64,000 nt of DNA from Selaginella moellendorffii (lineage: Eukaryota > Streptophyta > Lycopodiopsida > Selaginellales > Selaginellaceae). The position numbers were made by a program, and so were the translations under genes. Below, piece after piece: positions 39,733-52,325 of this stretch. The notes under the pieces were generated by a model, which searched no databases, was not told the origin of the DNA, and was given only the letters and a program-made list of their open reading frames with translations. The stretch lies in NCBI RefSeq assembly GCF_000143415.4, contig NW_003314362.1, positions 319,135-383,134 on the forward strand, read 5' to 3'. Every line of letters starts with the position of its first letter. Within the stretch, counting starts at the first letter, position 1.

Positions 39733-42700
39733 TGTAGCGCACCTGAATTTGGAGCCGAACTCCAAGCCCGTTGCGCTACGAAACGAGGGTCCAGTACAAT
39801 CCCACGAGCACCAGCTCCCCGTATCCAGCACCTGCACGCAAAATGGTGTCAGACGGAGTCTGGCACAATTTTGGCATACCGGTGGCCTAACGCGAGGAGG
39901 AGGGTACTCCACCGACTAGAGCAGCGTGGAGCTTGGGCTTAGACCCAAGCCGGACGCAGAACAAGGAGCGACACAACCCAGCGGGAGCCAAACTAATGTC
40001 TCAGGTGGTCGGACATGCATTCCAACCACTATCCCTACTATACATTTGGAACCCCCCACAGCCCCCCCCCCCCCCCTTTAAGGGACATACGCTTTGGGCT
40101 TTCACCCCAAGCCTCCCTTAGTACCAGGAGTTAGTCTCTGGGACAAGTCCGAAACTTACCAAATATAGAATGGCACTAGATTGCGAATTTAGACACGGGA
40201 CGAACACCATTGTGTTCAAGCCGACCTCTACACTCCGTAGATATACTTTCCATAAATAGCATTTGGGACCGAAATGAGACTAACACAAAGGTCGTGATAG
40301 CAAGGGTGTTTGGCAGACACGGTAAGCTATCATCCAGCGATATTGAGGGACTAGTCTCAATACGCGAGGGTTCTTGCCAAGTTAGTGCAAGACAGAGCAA
40401 AAGAGAACTAAGAGCCAGGCCAAGAATGCTCAGCTAAAAACACATAGGAGTTCCTACCTTATGTCTATCTGGCTAAGTACAGATGCTAAGCCCAGTAAAC
40501 TAACACTTGGACAAGAGGGGCCAATAAAGGGAACCAGTAGTACTGACCTCCTGCCGTCATGGTAGTAAGGAGAGAGTGTCCGTAAGGACTAGTCGACAAG
40601 TATCTTTCGATACCCAAAGTCACATTCGCGACACTCTCCCCCCCTTAGGGAAGATCGACGTCCTCGTCGATGTATACCCGAGTCTAGCAAACCGTCAAGG
40701 AAACAACTCCGAAAGTTAACGGAAAGCACACTATGTGGGAAACACACTAACTTAAATGAGTTAGGGAACGACCTCTCCTCTACGTCCAAAGACGTTAAGA
40801 CTCAGACATCCTTCGGCCGTCACCGACAAGGAAATGACTAACAAAGTTAACCACCCTTGCTGCTCCGAGTACCACTCAGCTTACAAAGGAATGATACATC
40901 CCTGCCTGCAGGGACATAGGGAGAAGGCCAGAGGCGATCTCCCCTGAGCAAGAAATCAACCCCGTCGGGAAGATTTAGATAACTACTATAAACTGGCAGA
41001 TTAAGTTGTTTACACGACCACACCCCTTTTCGAAAATGAGTCATCGAGAGAGAGGCGGGGACTTGTGATCAGTCTATAATAGTTATCCCCATGGTTATGG
41101 ATTGGACCCATGCACCGAAGTGCCGAAGTCAGCCTGCCAAAACTGACCCAAGTACGAACGAACGAGAGAAACAACACTTTGATTTACAGAAATATATATG
41201 ACTTTATTAATTTGCAAGATTTATTACAAGATTTACAAAAGCTAGTTTTTATTACGATTTTCATACTCCGTGACAAGCTCATGAGCATGTGTAAGATTCC
41301 TAAGAGGTTCCCAAGTTGATTCACAAGTCGAGTAACCTTTCCACTTAACGAGATATTCCTTCGCATGAGCCTGTCTCCGAAACCGAGAATCTAAGATAGA
41401 TTCAGCTTCGTACTCAGGTTCACCATCCACGATTACTGGCGGAGGATGCAAATCCGTAGAGCGTTCCACAGCAGCATGATATGGTGCTAGTAAACTGACA
41501 TGAAACACATCATGTAGCTGAGATAACTCATCCGGAAGATCCAACTTATAGGATACATCACCAATGGGTTTTAACACCCGATAGGGTCCAATATATCTCG
41601 GCAAGAGCTTCCGAGACAGAGAACCCTTAATGTTCAAATTCTGGGAAGATAGCCACACCTGATTTCCCACTTGATAGGATACATCCCGACGATGCTGATC
41701 CTTATCACATCGATACCTATCTTGAGCTTTGCCCATCGCCTCAGTTGCCCTAGACCAACCTTGATGTAGCTGCTCCGCATAAGTCTCAACGGCCGGGACC
41801 AATACCTCGGACATTGGTTTCGGTATAACAATCTGTTGGGGAACCCCACGAGCATTCCCTTGCAGCATCTCCCATGGAGAACAGCCTATAGCGCTGTGAA
41901 ATGTGTTGTTATAACATATTTCTGTTGTATCCAAATGCTCAACCTAGTCGCGTTGGTCTGCCGCAACATAGTACCGCAGATAATCCTCAACTTGAGCATT
42001 CACACGTTCGGTCTGCCTATCAGTCTGAGGATGATAAGCCGTACTAAACTTTAACTTGGTACTGAACAATTGGAACAGTGTGCCCCAAAACTTCCCCGTA
42101 AACCTTGAATCTCTATCTGAGATCATCTCTTTAGGAAGACCACGAACCCGCACTACTTCATGGAAAAAGAGTTTTGCTGCTTGTTTCGCATTCACTGTTC
42201 CCACAGTTGGAATGAAGTGTGCAATCTTTGACAACCGATCCACAACCACCATCAAAGTATCGTAACCCTTAGACTTCGGCAAGCAAGTGACGAAATCAAG
42301 TGTCACACTCTGAAATGGTCATGCCGGTATTGGAATGCACTGCAACTTTCCAGCCTGCTTCTCAGCTTTGCACTTACATTGCTGGCATATAGGGCAGGAA
42401 CGGACATAGTCCACTACATCACCTTCCATACCAGACCAGAAAAATCCCTTTTTTAACGAAGCCAGAGTCTTTTGCTGTCCACCATGTCCTGCTGCTGGAA
42501 CATCATGATGTTCCCGCAGAAATAACTGTTGAAGATCCTTAGAGGGAAGGTACAATCTTTCTTGCTTATAGAATATAAGCCCATCCCGAACTGAGAAGTG
42601 AAGCTTCGCATTAGTGCGACTAGCAACTTTTGCTGCTTTGCTACCAGGGCTCCGCTTCAACAACCCCGCACGGCATAAGATTGCCTTCGCCAATGGATCA

Positions 42701-43594
42701 CTTCCATACGAAGCCTGAACATCTTCCAACCAGTCCGAACTGATTGCCGATATTGCCCGGAATTGAGCTTGACGACTCAATGCATCCGGAACAACATTGT
42801 CTTTACCAGGTTTATATATGATTTCAATATCATATCTAGCAAGCTTCTCTTGCCAACGAGCCTACTTCGGCGTAAGCTTAGGCTGCGTAGCAAAGTAGCT
42901 TAGTGTGTTACTATCTGTATAAACCTTGGTGTGTCCACCCAAGTAGTGTCTCCAGTGTTCCAGGGCCGACACTATAGCAAACATCTCTTTCTCATGCGTT
43001 GGCCATCTTCGTTGGGTTTCATCCAATTGAGGGACACACGCTTTGGGCTTTCACCCCAAGCCTCCTTTAGTACCAGGAGTTAGTCTCTGGGACAAGTCCA
43101 AAACTTACCAAATATAGAATGGCGCTAGATTGCGAATTTGGACACGGGACGAACACCATTGTGTTCAGGCCGACCTCTACACTCCGTAGATATGCCAAAT
43201 GAGCAAATTTAGACACTTTCCATAAATAGCATTTGGGACCGAAATGAGACTAACACAAAGGTCGTGATAGCGAGGGTGTTTGGTAGACACAGTAAGCTAT
43301 CATCTAGCGATATTGAGGGACTAGTCTCAATACGCAAGGGTTCTTGCCAAGTTAGTGCAAGACAGAGCAAAAGAGAACTAAGAGCCAGGCTGAGAATGCT
43401 CAGCTAAAAACACATAGGAGTATGTCTATCTAGCTAAGTACAGATGCTAAGCTCAGTAAACTAACACTTGGACAAGAGGGGCTAATAAAGGGAACCAACA
43501 GTACCGACCTCCTGCCGTCATGGCAGTAAGGAGAGAGTGTCCGTAAGGACTAGTCGACAAGTATCTTTCGATACCCAAAGTCACATTCGCGACA
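39733..43594 (-). mobile_element. Internally deleted Ty3 chromovirus
   Basis: Left (3') LTR 39733-40633 (901 bp), followed on the plus strand by CTCTCCCCCCC (polypurine tract of the minus orientation). The right (5') LTR survives only as 43028-43594, homologous to 40077-40633. Perfect 5-bp duplication ATCAT (39728-39732 and 43595-43599). A deletion fused RNase H (43027) directly to the middle of the 5' LTR, removing the primer-binding site, gag, protease and reverse transcriptase. The LTR is related to, but distinct from, that of the surrounding element, which suggests this family supplied its enzymes. Confidence 0.9.
41242..43027 (-). pseudogene. Chromovirus pol remnant: RNase H, integrase, chromodomain
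   Basis: In minus-strand order: RNase H part (about 43027-42780, 'HEKEMFAIVSALEHWRHYL' and 'YKPGKDNVVPDALSR'); integrase HHCC finger ('LREHHDVPAAGHGG', 'CPICQQCK', 42780-42319); integrase core 42306-41944 with catalytic Asp in 'TLDFVTCLPK', Asp in 'ISDRDSRF' and Glu in 'RQTERVNAQ'; then the C-terminal part 41934-41242 with 'LLPRYIGPYRVL', 'LHDVFHVSLL' and a chromodomain ('EYLVKWKGYSTCESTWEP') that would target integration to marked chromatin. Stops separate the blocks (near 41941, 42312 and in RNase H 'PK-stop-ARWQ'). Confidence 0.9.
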
Positions 43595-45516
43595 ATCATA
43601 TAAACTACTTACTAAGGTCTAAGCCAACTGAAGTCAACTCCAACCATTTCACTAGTTTGTATTGGCTTACGAAAACGGAATGATTTTCGGGCAAAGTAAT
43701 CAACAGATCAGCCATTGGAAAAGTCTAAGAAAATTTGTGGAAAATTTTCCATCCTAGAGAAAGAATGACTCTCAATCTAGAAATGCAAACTTTCAAGACT
43801 CAACCAACTTCCTCCTACCTACAATTTCACATAGGTTCACTTCAATATCAATTCTCATGACTCATAGTATGCTTAAGCCTCGAACATCTTTTTGCCCATA
43901 CTTCCGACATCTAACATTGACATTCGCAAAATCCAAAGTGAACATCCAAGGCTTGATCACAAAGACCACATCTTCAGATATCCATATTACACTAACACTT
44001 TTCTTCAACCACCTTCAAGATCCAACATGAAGCCAAAACATTAACAAGAAAAATGACATGGAAAATCAAGCTCTAAGGAAAATTCCTTATCATTTGAAGA
44101 ACAATGCCACTTCCACTAACACAAGTGCTAGCGATGTCAATGCCTCAACTACACACTTTCTCCATCCAACAATCTACTCCAAGTGCTAACGGAGAAACCA
44201 ACAAGTTATAGCAAGTGAATGTTATAACCCTTTTCCAACACCTAATGGGCACACCCTCAAGGAACAAGGAACCAACTTAAGCTTAGCATAATGGACCACC
44301 ATCGAGATTCCAGTCAAAGCTACTACAATGCTTCGTGTAAGTAGACTAGCTTCACCATCAACCACTTTGGGGTTGATCATCATTTGACCAAGCAACTTCG
44401 TAAACACATTGCTCATTATCACATGGATATGATATGAAAATCACAATGTCTTGATCATCAATTGAGTAACACCATGAGCAATGCCAATGTCATTACTTCA
44501 AAGGTTTATATGAGTATCAAGTGCCAACTCAATTCGACAAAATGCAACATAAATGCCACACTCCACCGATAGAGATTTACAACACTGAACACCACTAACT
44601 TTTGTTCACAACACAGACAAGCTCATGCCACTTTCTTTCCGACCAAACTCAAAACTAATCCAACACCAAGCTACTCAAGGAGCAATAGCAAGGTTCCCCA
44701 GAAAAGAATTGAGCATTGCAACCCCCAAGTCTCCCAATAGCAAGCCTAAACAAAATGGTTTAGCGCTTCACTGCTATCCATCCCATAACTCACCATTTGT
44801 AAGACCATCATTTCCAACATGCATCAAGATAGGGACTCTTGATTGCATGATGTGAACACGAGCAATGAGTCACACCTCGTTGCAAATCATTTCTCCAAGA
44901 GAAGATGATTTACGTGTTTGATCCTTCGTCCCTGACGACTCTCTTTTCGGTTTCATCTTTGACTAAACCTCAAGCTTGCTTTCACACTGCCTTCAGTCCA
45001 ATCCAAGAAAAGTTTATGAGAGAGCACAGCAATGACTACTTGAACCAATAGACTAATCCCTATAGTCTTAATTGATCCACTCATAATCATGCCTAGGAAG
45101 GATCCACTAGTGCCGTGCTAAACAGCTACGGACCAGCCTATTTGCCACTCACAGCAAACCCAGGGAAAGGTTTACTTAACCCACGGTACATGGAACAACT
45201 CATGGAACCACCGATAGGCTAACATTAATCCTGTCAACTCAAAGTGTATCCTTGAGTTGCTAATGTGCCCCACTCACGAGCCCAAGCTCAAACTCGTGCA
45301 AACGGAACAACTCAATCCCTCTTGTGAGCCCAAACTCAAGCTCACAAAATATGGTACAACAAGGTAACCAAATCCATACCCAAGGAACTATTGCGAAGCC
45401 TTTGCACCCAAACGTGTACCCACTCGGATCATCGTTTTCATCTCTGCATATGCAACGAGACTAGTTGCCCAATCTCATTGTATAGTACTCGCTGAGACGT
45501 ATCCTCTGATACCAAA
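43595..45516. other. Non-coding interior of element 35562-46650, right part
   Basis: About 1.9 kb without a recognisable gene, ending at the primer-binding site next to the 5' LTR. Confidence 0.7.
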
Positions 45517-46650
45517 TGTAGCGCATTGGTTTTGACCCTTTATCCTATGGTGATTTACCATAGGATAACACCACGGAGCAGAACCTAAACCCTCTTTGTG
45601 CCACGTGACAGGTGCCACGTGTCACATGCCACGTGTCCATGCCACGTGACCTGAGGTTTAGGGCCTTGGGGCCACTGAACGAAGGAACGGTGCCAAACTC
45701 CCAAGCACGAAGCCAAGGAGTGACGGAACCAAACCACGGAGCAACTCCCGAGCATGTAGCCCAAAGAGCGAAGGGACAGAAGCCCGGAGCGACTTGGAAC
45801 AGTCCTAGAGTAACCAGCATCCCAATGCTAGGACTAGCATGCAAAACGGAGCCAAACGAAGTCTAGCGCTATTTCGGCATACCGGTGGCCTAACGTGAGG
45901 ACATAGGTACTCCACCAGCTAGCATGGAATGGAACTTGGGTTTAGACCCAAGCCGGACGCAGAACAAGGACAGGCACGCAAGCGGGAGCTAGACTTTGCC
46001 TCAGGTTAGTCGGCCCCCCCTATCCCTTTTATACATTTGGAACCCCCCACAGGCCCCCCCCCCCCCCCTTGAGGAACACACGCTTTGGGCTTTCACCCTA
46101 AGCCTCCCTTAGTATCAGGAGTTAGTCTCTGGAACAAGTTTGAAATTTACTAAATATGGAATGGCGCTAGATTGTGAATTTGGACACGGGACGAACACCA
46201 TTGTGTTCAGGCCAATCTCTACATTTCGTAGATATGCCAAATGAGCAAATCTGGACACTTTCCATAAATAGTAGTTGAGACCGAAATGAGACTAACACAA
46301 AGGGCATGATAGTAAGGGTGTTTGGCAGACACGGTAAGCTATCATCTAGCGATATTGAGGGACCAAGCTCAATATCGCGAGGGTTCCCAACACTAGCAAG
46401 TGCAAGTCAACATCATGAATTTCTCATCACCGTGTCAAGTTTGCTTGACTAAATGACAACTTAGGATTTCCTTCCTTAGTGCCCTTCCGGTCTAAATGCA
46501 CATGTGATGACCAGTTTCTCAACTAGCTTAGGCGGAGACTGATAACGGGTCCAGCAATACCGACCTCCTGCCATCGTAGCAGTAAGGTAAGAGTGTCCGT
46601 AAGGACTGGTCGACAGGTAACTTTCGATACCTAAAGTCATATTCGCGACA
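45517..46650 (-). repeat. 5' LTR of element 35562-46650
   Basis: 1134 bp; adjacent to the primer-binding site; has a long poly-C run near 46052-46068. Confidence 0.9.
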
Positions 46651-46978
46651 GGAACCCCCCCCCCCGTTGAGGAATGCACACTTTGGGCTTTCACCCCTAG
46701 TCTCTTTTAATACCAAGAGTTAGTCTCTAGAATAAGTTTGAAATATACTAAATATGGAATTGTGCTAAATTACAAATTTGGATATAGAACTAACACTATT
46801 GTGTTTAGGACAATCTTTACATTTTATAAATATGCCAAATTAACAAATCTAGACACTTTCCATAAATAACAAATGGGACCGAAATGAAACTAACATAAGA
46901 GGCATAATAACAAGGGTGTTTAGTAAACATAGTAAATTATCATTTAGCAAATATTGAGGGACCAAACTCAATATAGGG
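46651..46978 (-). repeat. Older LTR of the TGTAGC...GCGACA family, right part
   Basis: Continuation of the LTR begun at 35052, after the GGAAC duplication. Compared with 35562-36705 it carries many C-to-T and G-to-A changes and is cut off near 46978. Confidence 0.8.
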
Positions 46979-48260
46979 TGTTATTTTTTTATTAAACAAG
47001 TATATAACTCGATGATGTGAGTTTAATATTTAGGTCTTGTGAAGGCAACTTAAAGTTGCTCTACGACTAATAATTTTGTGTAAACTTCATTAAGGACTAT
47101 TGACACTTCCTTTACTCGATGATGAGTTAGTAATGATGGGCTTATCTTACCAAATAGTGTTGCAAAGGATTGTGTTATGGGTTTTTATGGTTTTTCCATG
47201 TTGGCGTATCAACTCTATCTCTGTCAATATCATTTGGTTGCATTTATTTTGTGATGTTGGATTACATTAAGTTTTAAATGTGGTGAATCCTTCCTTGATA
47301 TCTGTTATTTGTAGGTAAGTATTGTTGAAAAATTAGTCTCAAATACTGAGTAAGGTATCTTTGACTTTGGTTAGCTTGGTTGCTAAAGGATTTAAAGTAG
47401 TGATTCATTCTTGCTTTCTTTTAGTTTTATTTTGATATTGATGGCATTGAAGTGATACTTTATCATTGACATTGTTGATGTTGAGATTCACAAGATTGAT
47501 ATTAAGTTTCGCTAGTTTTAATGTAAATAGTATTAATGATTTAGATATAGCTTTGTGTTATTGGCATTCATATATTTGCTAGCTAGTAACTATATTATCA
47601 TTCAAACAAACTGAGTAGCAAGTTGAGTTAATTATATTCTAGATAACATTGTTTAGTAGGGGTTGAGATTTGGCTTTTCCTTGAAAAGTGATTTAATTAT
47701 GGACTATACTAGTTTTACGAGAGGAAAAGTTAGTGATCGATATTAAAGTTGGTTTTTTGTTAGATTTGAGTTGAGAATAAATCGATCATCGATAATTCTT
47801 TTTATGTTTGTTATAAAGTGAGTTACATTTTATAGAATATAAATTCATGGAGGATTGGTTTGGTAATGACTTATTTAGCATAACTTTATTATGCTTATAT
47901 TTTAGATTGATGCAAACATGCTTTTCATTAGCTTTAGCATCATAAATTTAGCTTTTTGACGTGTTGAGGAAGATATTGTGGGTTGTACTGTGATTTCTTC
48001 TTTAACATTGACATTAGTTCATGCAAGATTTGTGACCATGATTAAGTGAGACTTGGCTATAGATTTCTTCGAACTTTTAATTCTTTAAGTTTTATGTTCA
48101 TTATTCCATTTGTTAAAAGTTTTTGGGGAAGGCATTTTGGCTTATTATCTTCAATATTAAAGCTAGTATTTTGCATCTAGCAATCATTAGTGATGATTGA
48201 CTATCATTCAAGCTAATTAATTATCCTTGACAAAGTTTTGCTTAATTGTTGTTAATATAG
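46979..48260 (+). repeat. Decayed copy of the LARD-like interior, opposite orientation
   Basis: Matches by eye the reverse complement of parts of 37900-39250, for example 'TATCATTTGGTTGCATTTA' and 'ATCTTTGACTTTGGTTAGCT'. AT-enriched; no coding capacity. Confidence 0.65.
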
Positions 48261-49138
48261 AATGATTTGTCCTTTTTCGGGATAGTGGATTGACCGGAAC
48301 TTGTGACCATGATGTTGTTACTTGTTTGTGATCTGCCAGAGGTTTACATCCAAATAAAGAAATGATCGTATTATTGTTCTTTCAAGTTTTTCAAACAGCT
48401 GATACATTTTCTTTCCTTGACTTCCTCATCTATACTGATATTGATATTGTTGTTGTTATTACTTTTGTTTATTTGATTATACATCTTTGGAGAGTTCCTC
48501 AAAGACCTGAACATGGTCGGCATCAATCTCCCGAAAATCCTCAAAGACAGCCTAATCTCCAATGGTAGGATACAGATCAAATCCTGAATTCTGTTGACAG
48601 CATTAGCATCCAAAGACAACAGACCCCTTCTGCCTGAGGTAGACACAACACATTCTGAAAAGTGGCAAACACAAAAAGTAGAAACACCAAAGCAGCCTGG
48701 CTTAAATGCATTAGTGTTTAAATGCAGTAATTCATACATTAATATATCAAGAGAGTGATTACGATTGATGATCTTGCTGTGGTTTATGTATGGCCCCGCT
48801 ACAGATTTGCAAGACCCTAGCCAAAGAAAAAGCAAAGGAATTACATGGCTGCTAAAACCACTTCATCTATAGATGCTGTTGAGCTTGGTGTGCTGGAACA
48901 CCTCAAATTCCTTCCAAGAGTCAATTAAGTCACACAACGTTCGTATCTTCCCCTGAATTTCATCGTCCATCCTGTGATACCAATCACCCTAAACCAACAC
49001 CAGAAACATCAAGATGTTGCCACCTTTGAAATGTATCCTCCTGCCCAGAGTTGGTCCCAAGAGCATCGACGACATGGAAAACACTCGTTTAGCTTTTGCA
49101 AGATTGTCTTGATTGCAAAGTGTATTGGCAAGGAGACA
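48261..49138 (-). other. Possible exon of an unknown gene and unassigned sequence
   Basis: On the minus strand an acceptor TTGGTTTAG near 48990 is followed by a 40-codon frame containing 'DWYHRMDDEIQGKIR' and ending 'VFQHTKLNSIYR' with a stop near 48868; it looks like a last exon, but its upstream part is replaced by the duplicated segment. A 154-codon frame at 48835-48371 has no recognisable domain and an Asn-rich low-complexity end. Confidence 0.3.
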
Positions 49139-49859
49139 AGGTTTCTTTGAGGGATTGAGTCAAAAACATATTTCACCGCACTGGGCGTTTGCTCGGAGCA
49201 TTCCAGTCCACCCCATAACATCGTGCTGTGGCAGTCTCTCATATATGCCTCTCGCAAGATTAGTGCAGCCATGCTCCGCAAAAGAGTTGACAGGTGTTGC
49301 CCATGACACGGAATCTCTCTGTGTCATCCTCGCAAAGAACTTTTGTGCTTGCATCCGCAGCGATCATAGAGTTCCATAGGACTGGATTGCTCAGTTTTTT
49401 TGTGTGTGAGAATCATGATCTCGTTCCATCCTGACAACAGCTTCTTTGCTTCGAGAATCACATTCCACGACACAGAGTCTCTCAGGCATGTTTTCAAATT
49501 GGTTTCTAGCCTCGCTAATCATTCCAGCTTTCGCAAATAGCATTCATGCAAACTACGTGCCACTCTGGAATTCGATAAAAAACAAGCCTCGCTACGTGAA
49601 TTTGCCGGCTTTGGGCATTTGCTGAAAGAAGCGCATTCATTCTTCCCGGGCATGGACTCCAAGACGCGCTTGGCCTCGTGAAGCTGCTGGTTGTGAATGT
49701 AGGCCTGGAGTGTCGATTTCCCGCTGGGATTCCTGCGGTCCAGTGTCGATCGACAGAGGGATTCCATCCGTGGTCTCGAATGCGTCCAGAGCACGAGGGA
49801 TTCTTCGCCAGGTGACGCCCAAGATCCAAGCGTTCCAGGAAACTACATTCTCGCCTCAA
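49139..49859 (-). pseudogene. PPR pseudogene fragment (copy B)
   Basis: Same broken PPR helices as copy A ('RDSVSWATPVNSFAEHG', 'LHEAKRVLESMPGKNE') with the same frame breaks, so the gene was already dead before the segment was duplicated. Confidence 0.75.
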
Positions 49860-50319
49860 CCAGGCAGCCAGACATGCCCATCAAGCTGCAAGGAACGTAG
49901 AGATCACTGTGCTGCTTGGCTCTCTGCGAGGCTTGCGCTCCTTGATTCCCTCCACTCGGGCACAATGGAGCTTGTTCCTGGAAGCCATTCTAGTCTTGCT
50001 CGCTTGCCTGAGCCCAGCAGCGCCTTCCATGGTTAGCACGCTTATGGAACAATATCCTTGTGGAGCGGATCAACGCTGCCTTTGTGCCCGTGCTCGCAGT
50101 GCACAAAGGGCTCGAGTTTTAGTTCCATCTCGATAAACAATAAGTTTGTTTTCCAGGTGATTAGATTTAAACAATAGGCAGCGCAAAACTTTTGAGAAGA
50201 GAAAGCTGTTCTCTCTCCCAAGTCTTAGAATTTTCTCTCCCGGATCGACGACGCTGTCGAGAGAATCTGGAGCACAGCAGCGATTCTCGCAGTTTGAAAC
50301 GAAAAAGTCGTGAAACTCG

Positions 50320-50709
50320 TCACGATATCTCAATAGCTTCTTGTTCTTGCTCAAGTTCCTCGAAAAACTCTTCGAGCGCTCTCTCGTCTCCTGCCCGAGT
50401 AGCAAGGCCGATGGCACGGGTCCATAGCCACCAGGCAGCGTACGTGTTGGCCAGAAGCATGCACGACTGCGTCTTCTTGTCTGGAGCGAAATGGTTGATG
50501 TAGTTTGTCACCCGCAGTGCTCGAGCGATGTCGCTGTGCGTTTTGCAGGCACTCGGCTCGAACGGCATGTTGCAAATCATATCCTCGGCGATTTCCAAAC
50601 GCCCCGCTCTTCCCAGAACGTCGAGGAAGCAACCATAGCACTCGTTTGCAAAGCTAACTCCATAGTCCCCTATTATACAAAGAAAGCCAAACCAGTCAGT
50701 CAGCCCCAC
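50320..50709 (-). pseudogene. PPR E-domain-like fragment (copy B)
   Basis: The 129-residue translation is the same as in copy A (26049-26438). An isolated PPR C-terminal scrap without repeats. Confidence 0.7.
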
Positions 50710-51313
50710 ACCATCGCCACCGCGTCCTGCTCGCTCAGATCCATTGACAAGCTTAGCTCCCTAGCACTGAGCTTGAGCTTGCAAACTTCCTGCTCCAGCT
50801 TGTGTATCTCGTCCCTGTGAGCCCGCAAGTCCGCCTCGGACTTCCTCTGTATCCTTTCCACTCTTTGCTTGGCCGCCGCTTCGGCTTTCTCCCTGGCTAG
50901 TTTCTCGGCCTCCAAACGCAAGAGTGCCTCGTCTTTGGCCTTCTTGTCTTGCCTGCTCCTACCCTGTGTAGTGTTCATGGAAGTTAACACATGAATGCGA
51001 GGGAAGTATATGCGTACCTCGGCTTGGTGCTGGGACTCTTGTATTTCTGATGTATATGGTCAATCCACCTGTCGCGCAAACAGGTTTGCCGCTCTTTTCT
51101 CTCTTTACACTGCCTTTGTGTCCTTTCACTGCTCTTTTGATCCCTTTGACAGAGTGCCAACTCCGACATCCAGGTGACGGCGTCCTTGAATTGGACCCCC
51201 TGGAAGAGCGGCAGACGCCTTGGGAGCCTTCCACAAGATGGAAGATTGAGATGTTTTCTCGTGGAACATTGCGACGGCGGCATTTGCCCGATGCGAGAAG
51301 CGGTGGCACTCAT
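50700..51313 (-). pseudogene. Coiled-coil gene fragment (copy B)
   Basis: Counterpart of 26429-27042. One difference changes Leu to Arg in the upstream block ('KERKERQTCLRDRW'). The possible relation to MIP1/RF298-type E3 ligases is an inference from coiled-coil pattern. Confidence 0.45.
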
Positions 51314-52094
51314 GCTTCTTCATTCAACGCCTCAGATCCACGCGGTATTCGTCGCCGCTGGCCTAAGATAATGAGCTCGCATTTGCCCCACTGGTCTCCC
51401 ACGAGGTTCTGCCAGCCAGCTCCTGCAAGCTTTCGCCCAGGATCTTGGGAAGCTGAAAGCTGAGGCACACAAGCAAGTACCGCAGAATCTCCATCGCCAC
51501 AGTGCTGCTCAACGTCTACGGCAAGCTCACGCCACGATCAGCAGCCGCACTTTCCATACATTTCCATGACGAGATTAGCGAGGCCGCTGGAGACGATTTC
51601 CTCCCAGAGATCTGTGCTCACCGACCGCATCCTTGACAAGGCGTCCGCTCCTCATTCCTGCAAATCGGAAGGATAACTTACACACAAGCAATCGAGATTT
51701 ATTCTTTCCTTTGCGTGATCTTATGCGTGAAAGACTTTCCCTTCGAAACTCCTGTGCAATGGAGCAAGCACCAAAGGTGTGTTAGAGGGAAACCAAAATC
51801 AACGTTTTCTGGTGATCTTCTCATTCCAGGTATCTCGCAGAGCAGCTCTTCCAAGGGCCCGTCTTTGTATGCGACTATCAAAACGCGTTTCATAGCGATG
51901 ATGGCCAGATGGCGGCATGCTAGTGCGCGAGGCGGGAAAAGGCTCCCTCCCACAAGCTCGCCGACCTGGAAGAAAAACACGACTTTCAAGAGCTCTGGCT
52001 TTGATTCTCCTGGGGAGCCAGATGCAAAGGTATGGGGATTTGAGAGTTTCGTAAGACCTCTGGGCCACTGAAATGGTGTGCTTGATTCTTGCAG

Positions 52095-52213
52095 GCTTGT
52101 GTGTAGAAGAACTACATACGAGTGGTACTGGATTGGTGACGATGGGATCGTGAAGCACTCTGGATTCGGGCTGGGATTTGAGAGGATGAGTAGAGAACAT
52201 TGGGGATGTGATA
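52095..52213 (+). pseudogene. AsnRS C-terminal exon fragment (copy B), split by a retrotransposon
   Basis: Same motif-3 exon as at 27824-27990 ('HSGFGLGFERM'). The Ty3 insertion interrupts it at 52213, and the remainder lies at 63951-64000. Confidence 0.65.
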
Positions 52214-52325
52214 TGAAACGAACAAGAGAGCGAACCCTAGGCCAACCTCCCAACCCTTAAGGCGTTATGGCCTTAAATCCCACAAGCCATGGAATATTCT
52301 TGGAATATTTTTGTGGTTCGTGTCA
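52214..52325 (-). repeat. 3' LTR of the Ty3 element
   Basis: 112 bp; differs from the 5' LTR at 8 positions, all transitions. Confidence 0.95.

Larger units (their letters stand above)
35562..46650 (-). mobile_element. Non-coding LTR retrotransposon, nested host of a chromovirus
   Basis: LTRs 35562-36705 (1144 bp) and 45517-46650 (1134 bp), TGTAGC...GCGACA, flanked by a perfect 5-bp duplication GGAAC (35557-35561 and 46651-46655). Minus orientation: primer-binding site TTTGGTATCAGAGG is adjacent to the right LTR (about 45503-45516) and a purine-rich tract is next to the left LTR (plus strand CTCTCCTGC from 36706). Interior (36706-39732 plus 43595-45516) has no gag-pol signal, so it is a LARD-like element depending on another element's enzymes. 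It contains the chromovirus 39733-43594. Confidence 0.9.
49139..52213. repeat. Duplicated segment of gene fragments, copy B
   Basis: Direct copy of 24861-27942 with about 0.5 % divergence; interrupted at 52213 by a Ty3 retrotransposon and resumed at 63946. Confidence 0.92.

Noticed and set aside
35562-46650. Single autonomous Ty3 element encoding the integrase found inside
   Set aside because: The pol remnant has its own LTRs and its own ATCAT target-site duplication, so it is a separate nested element.
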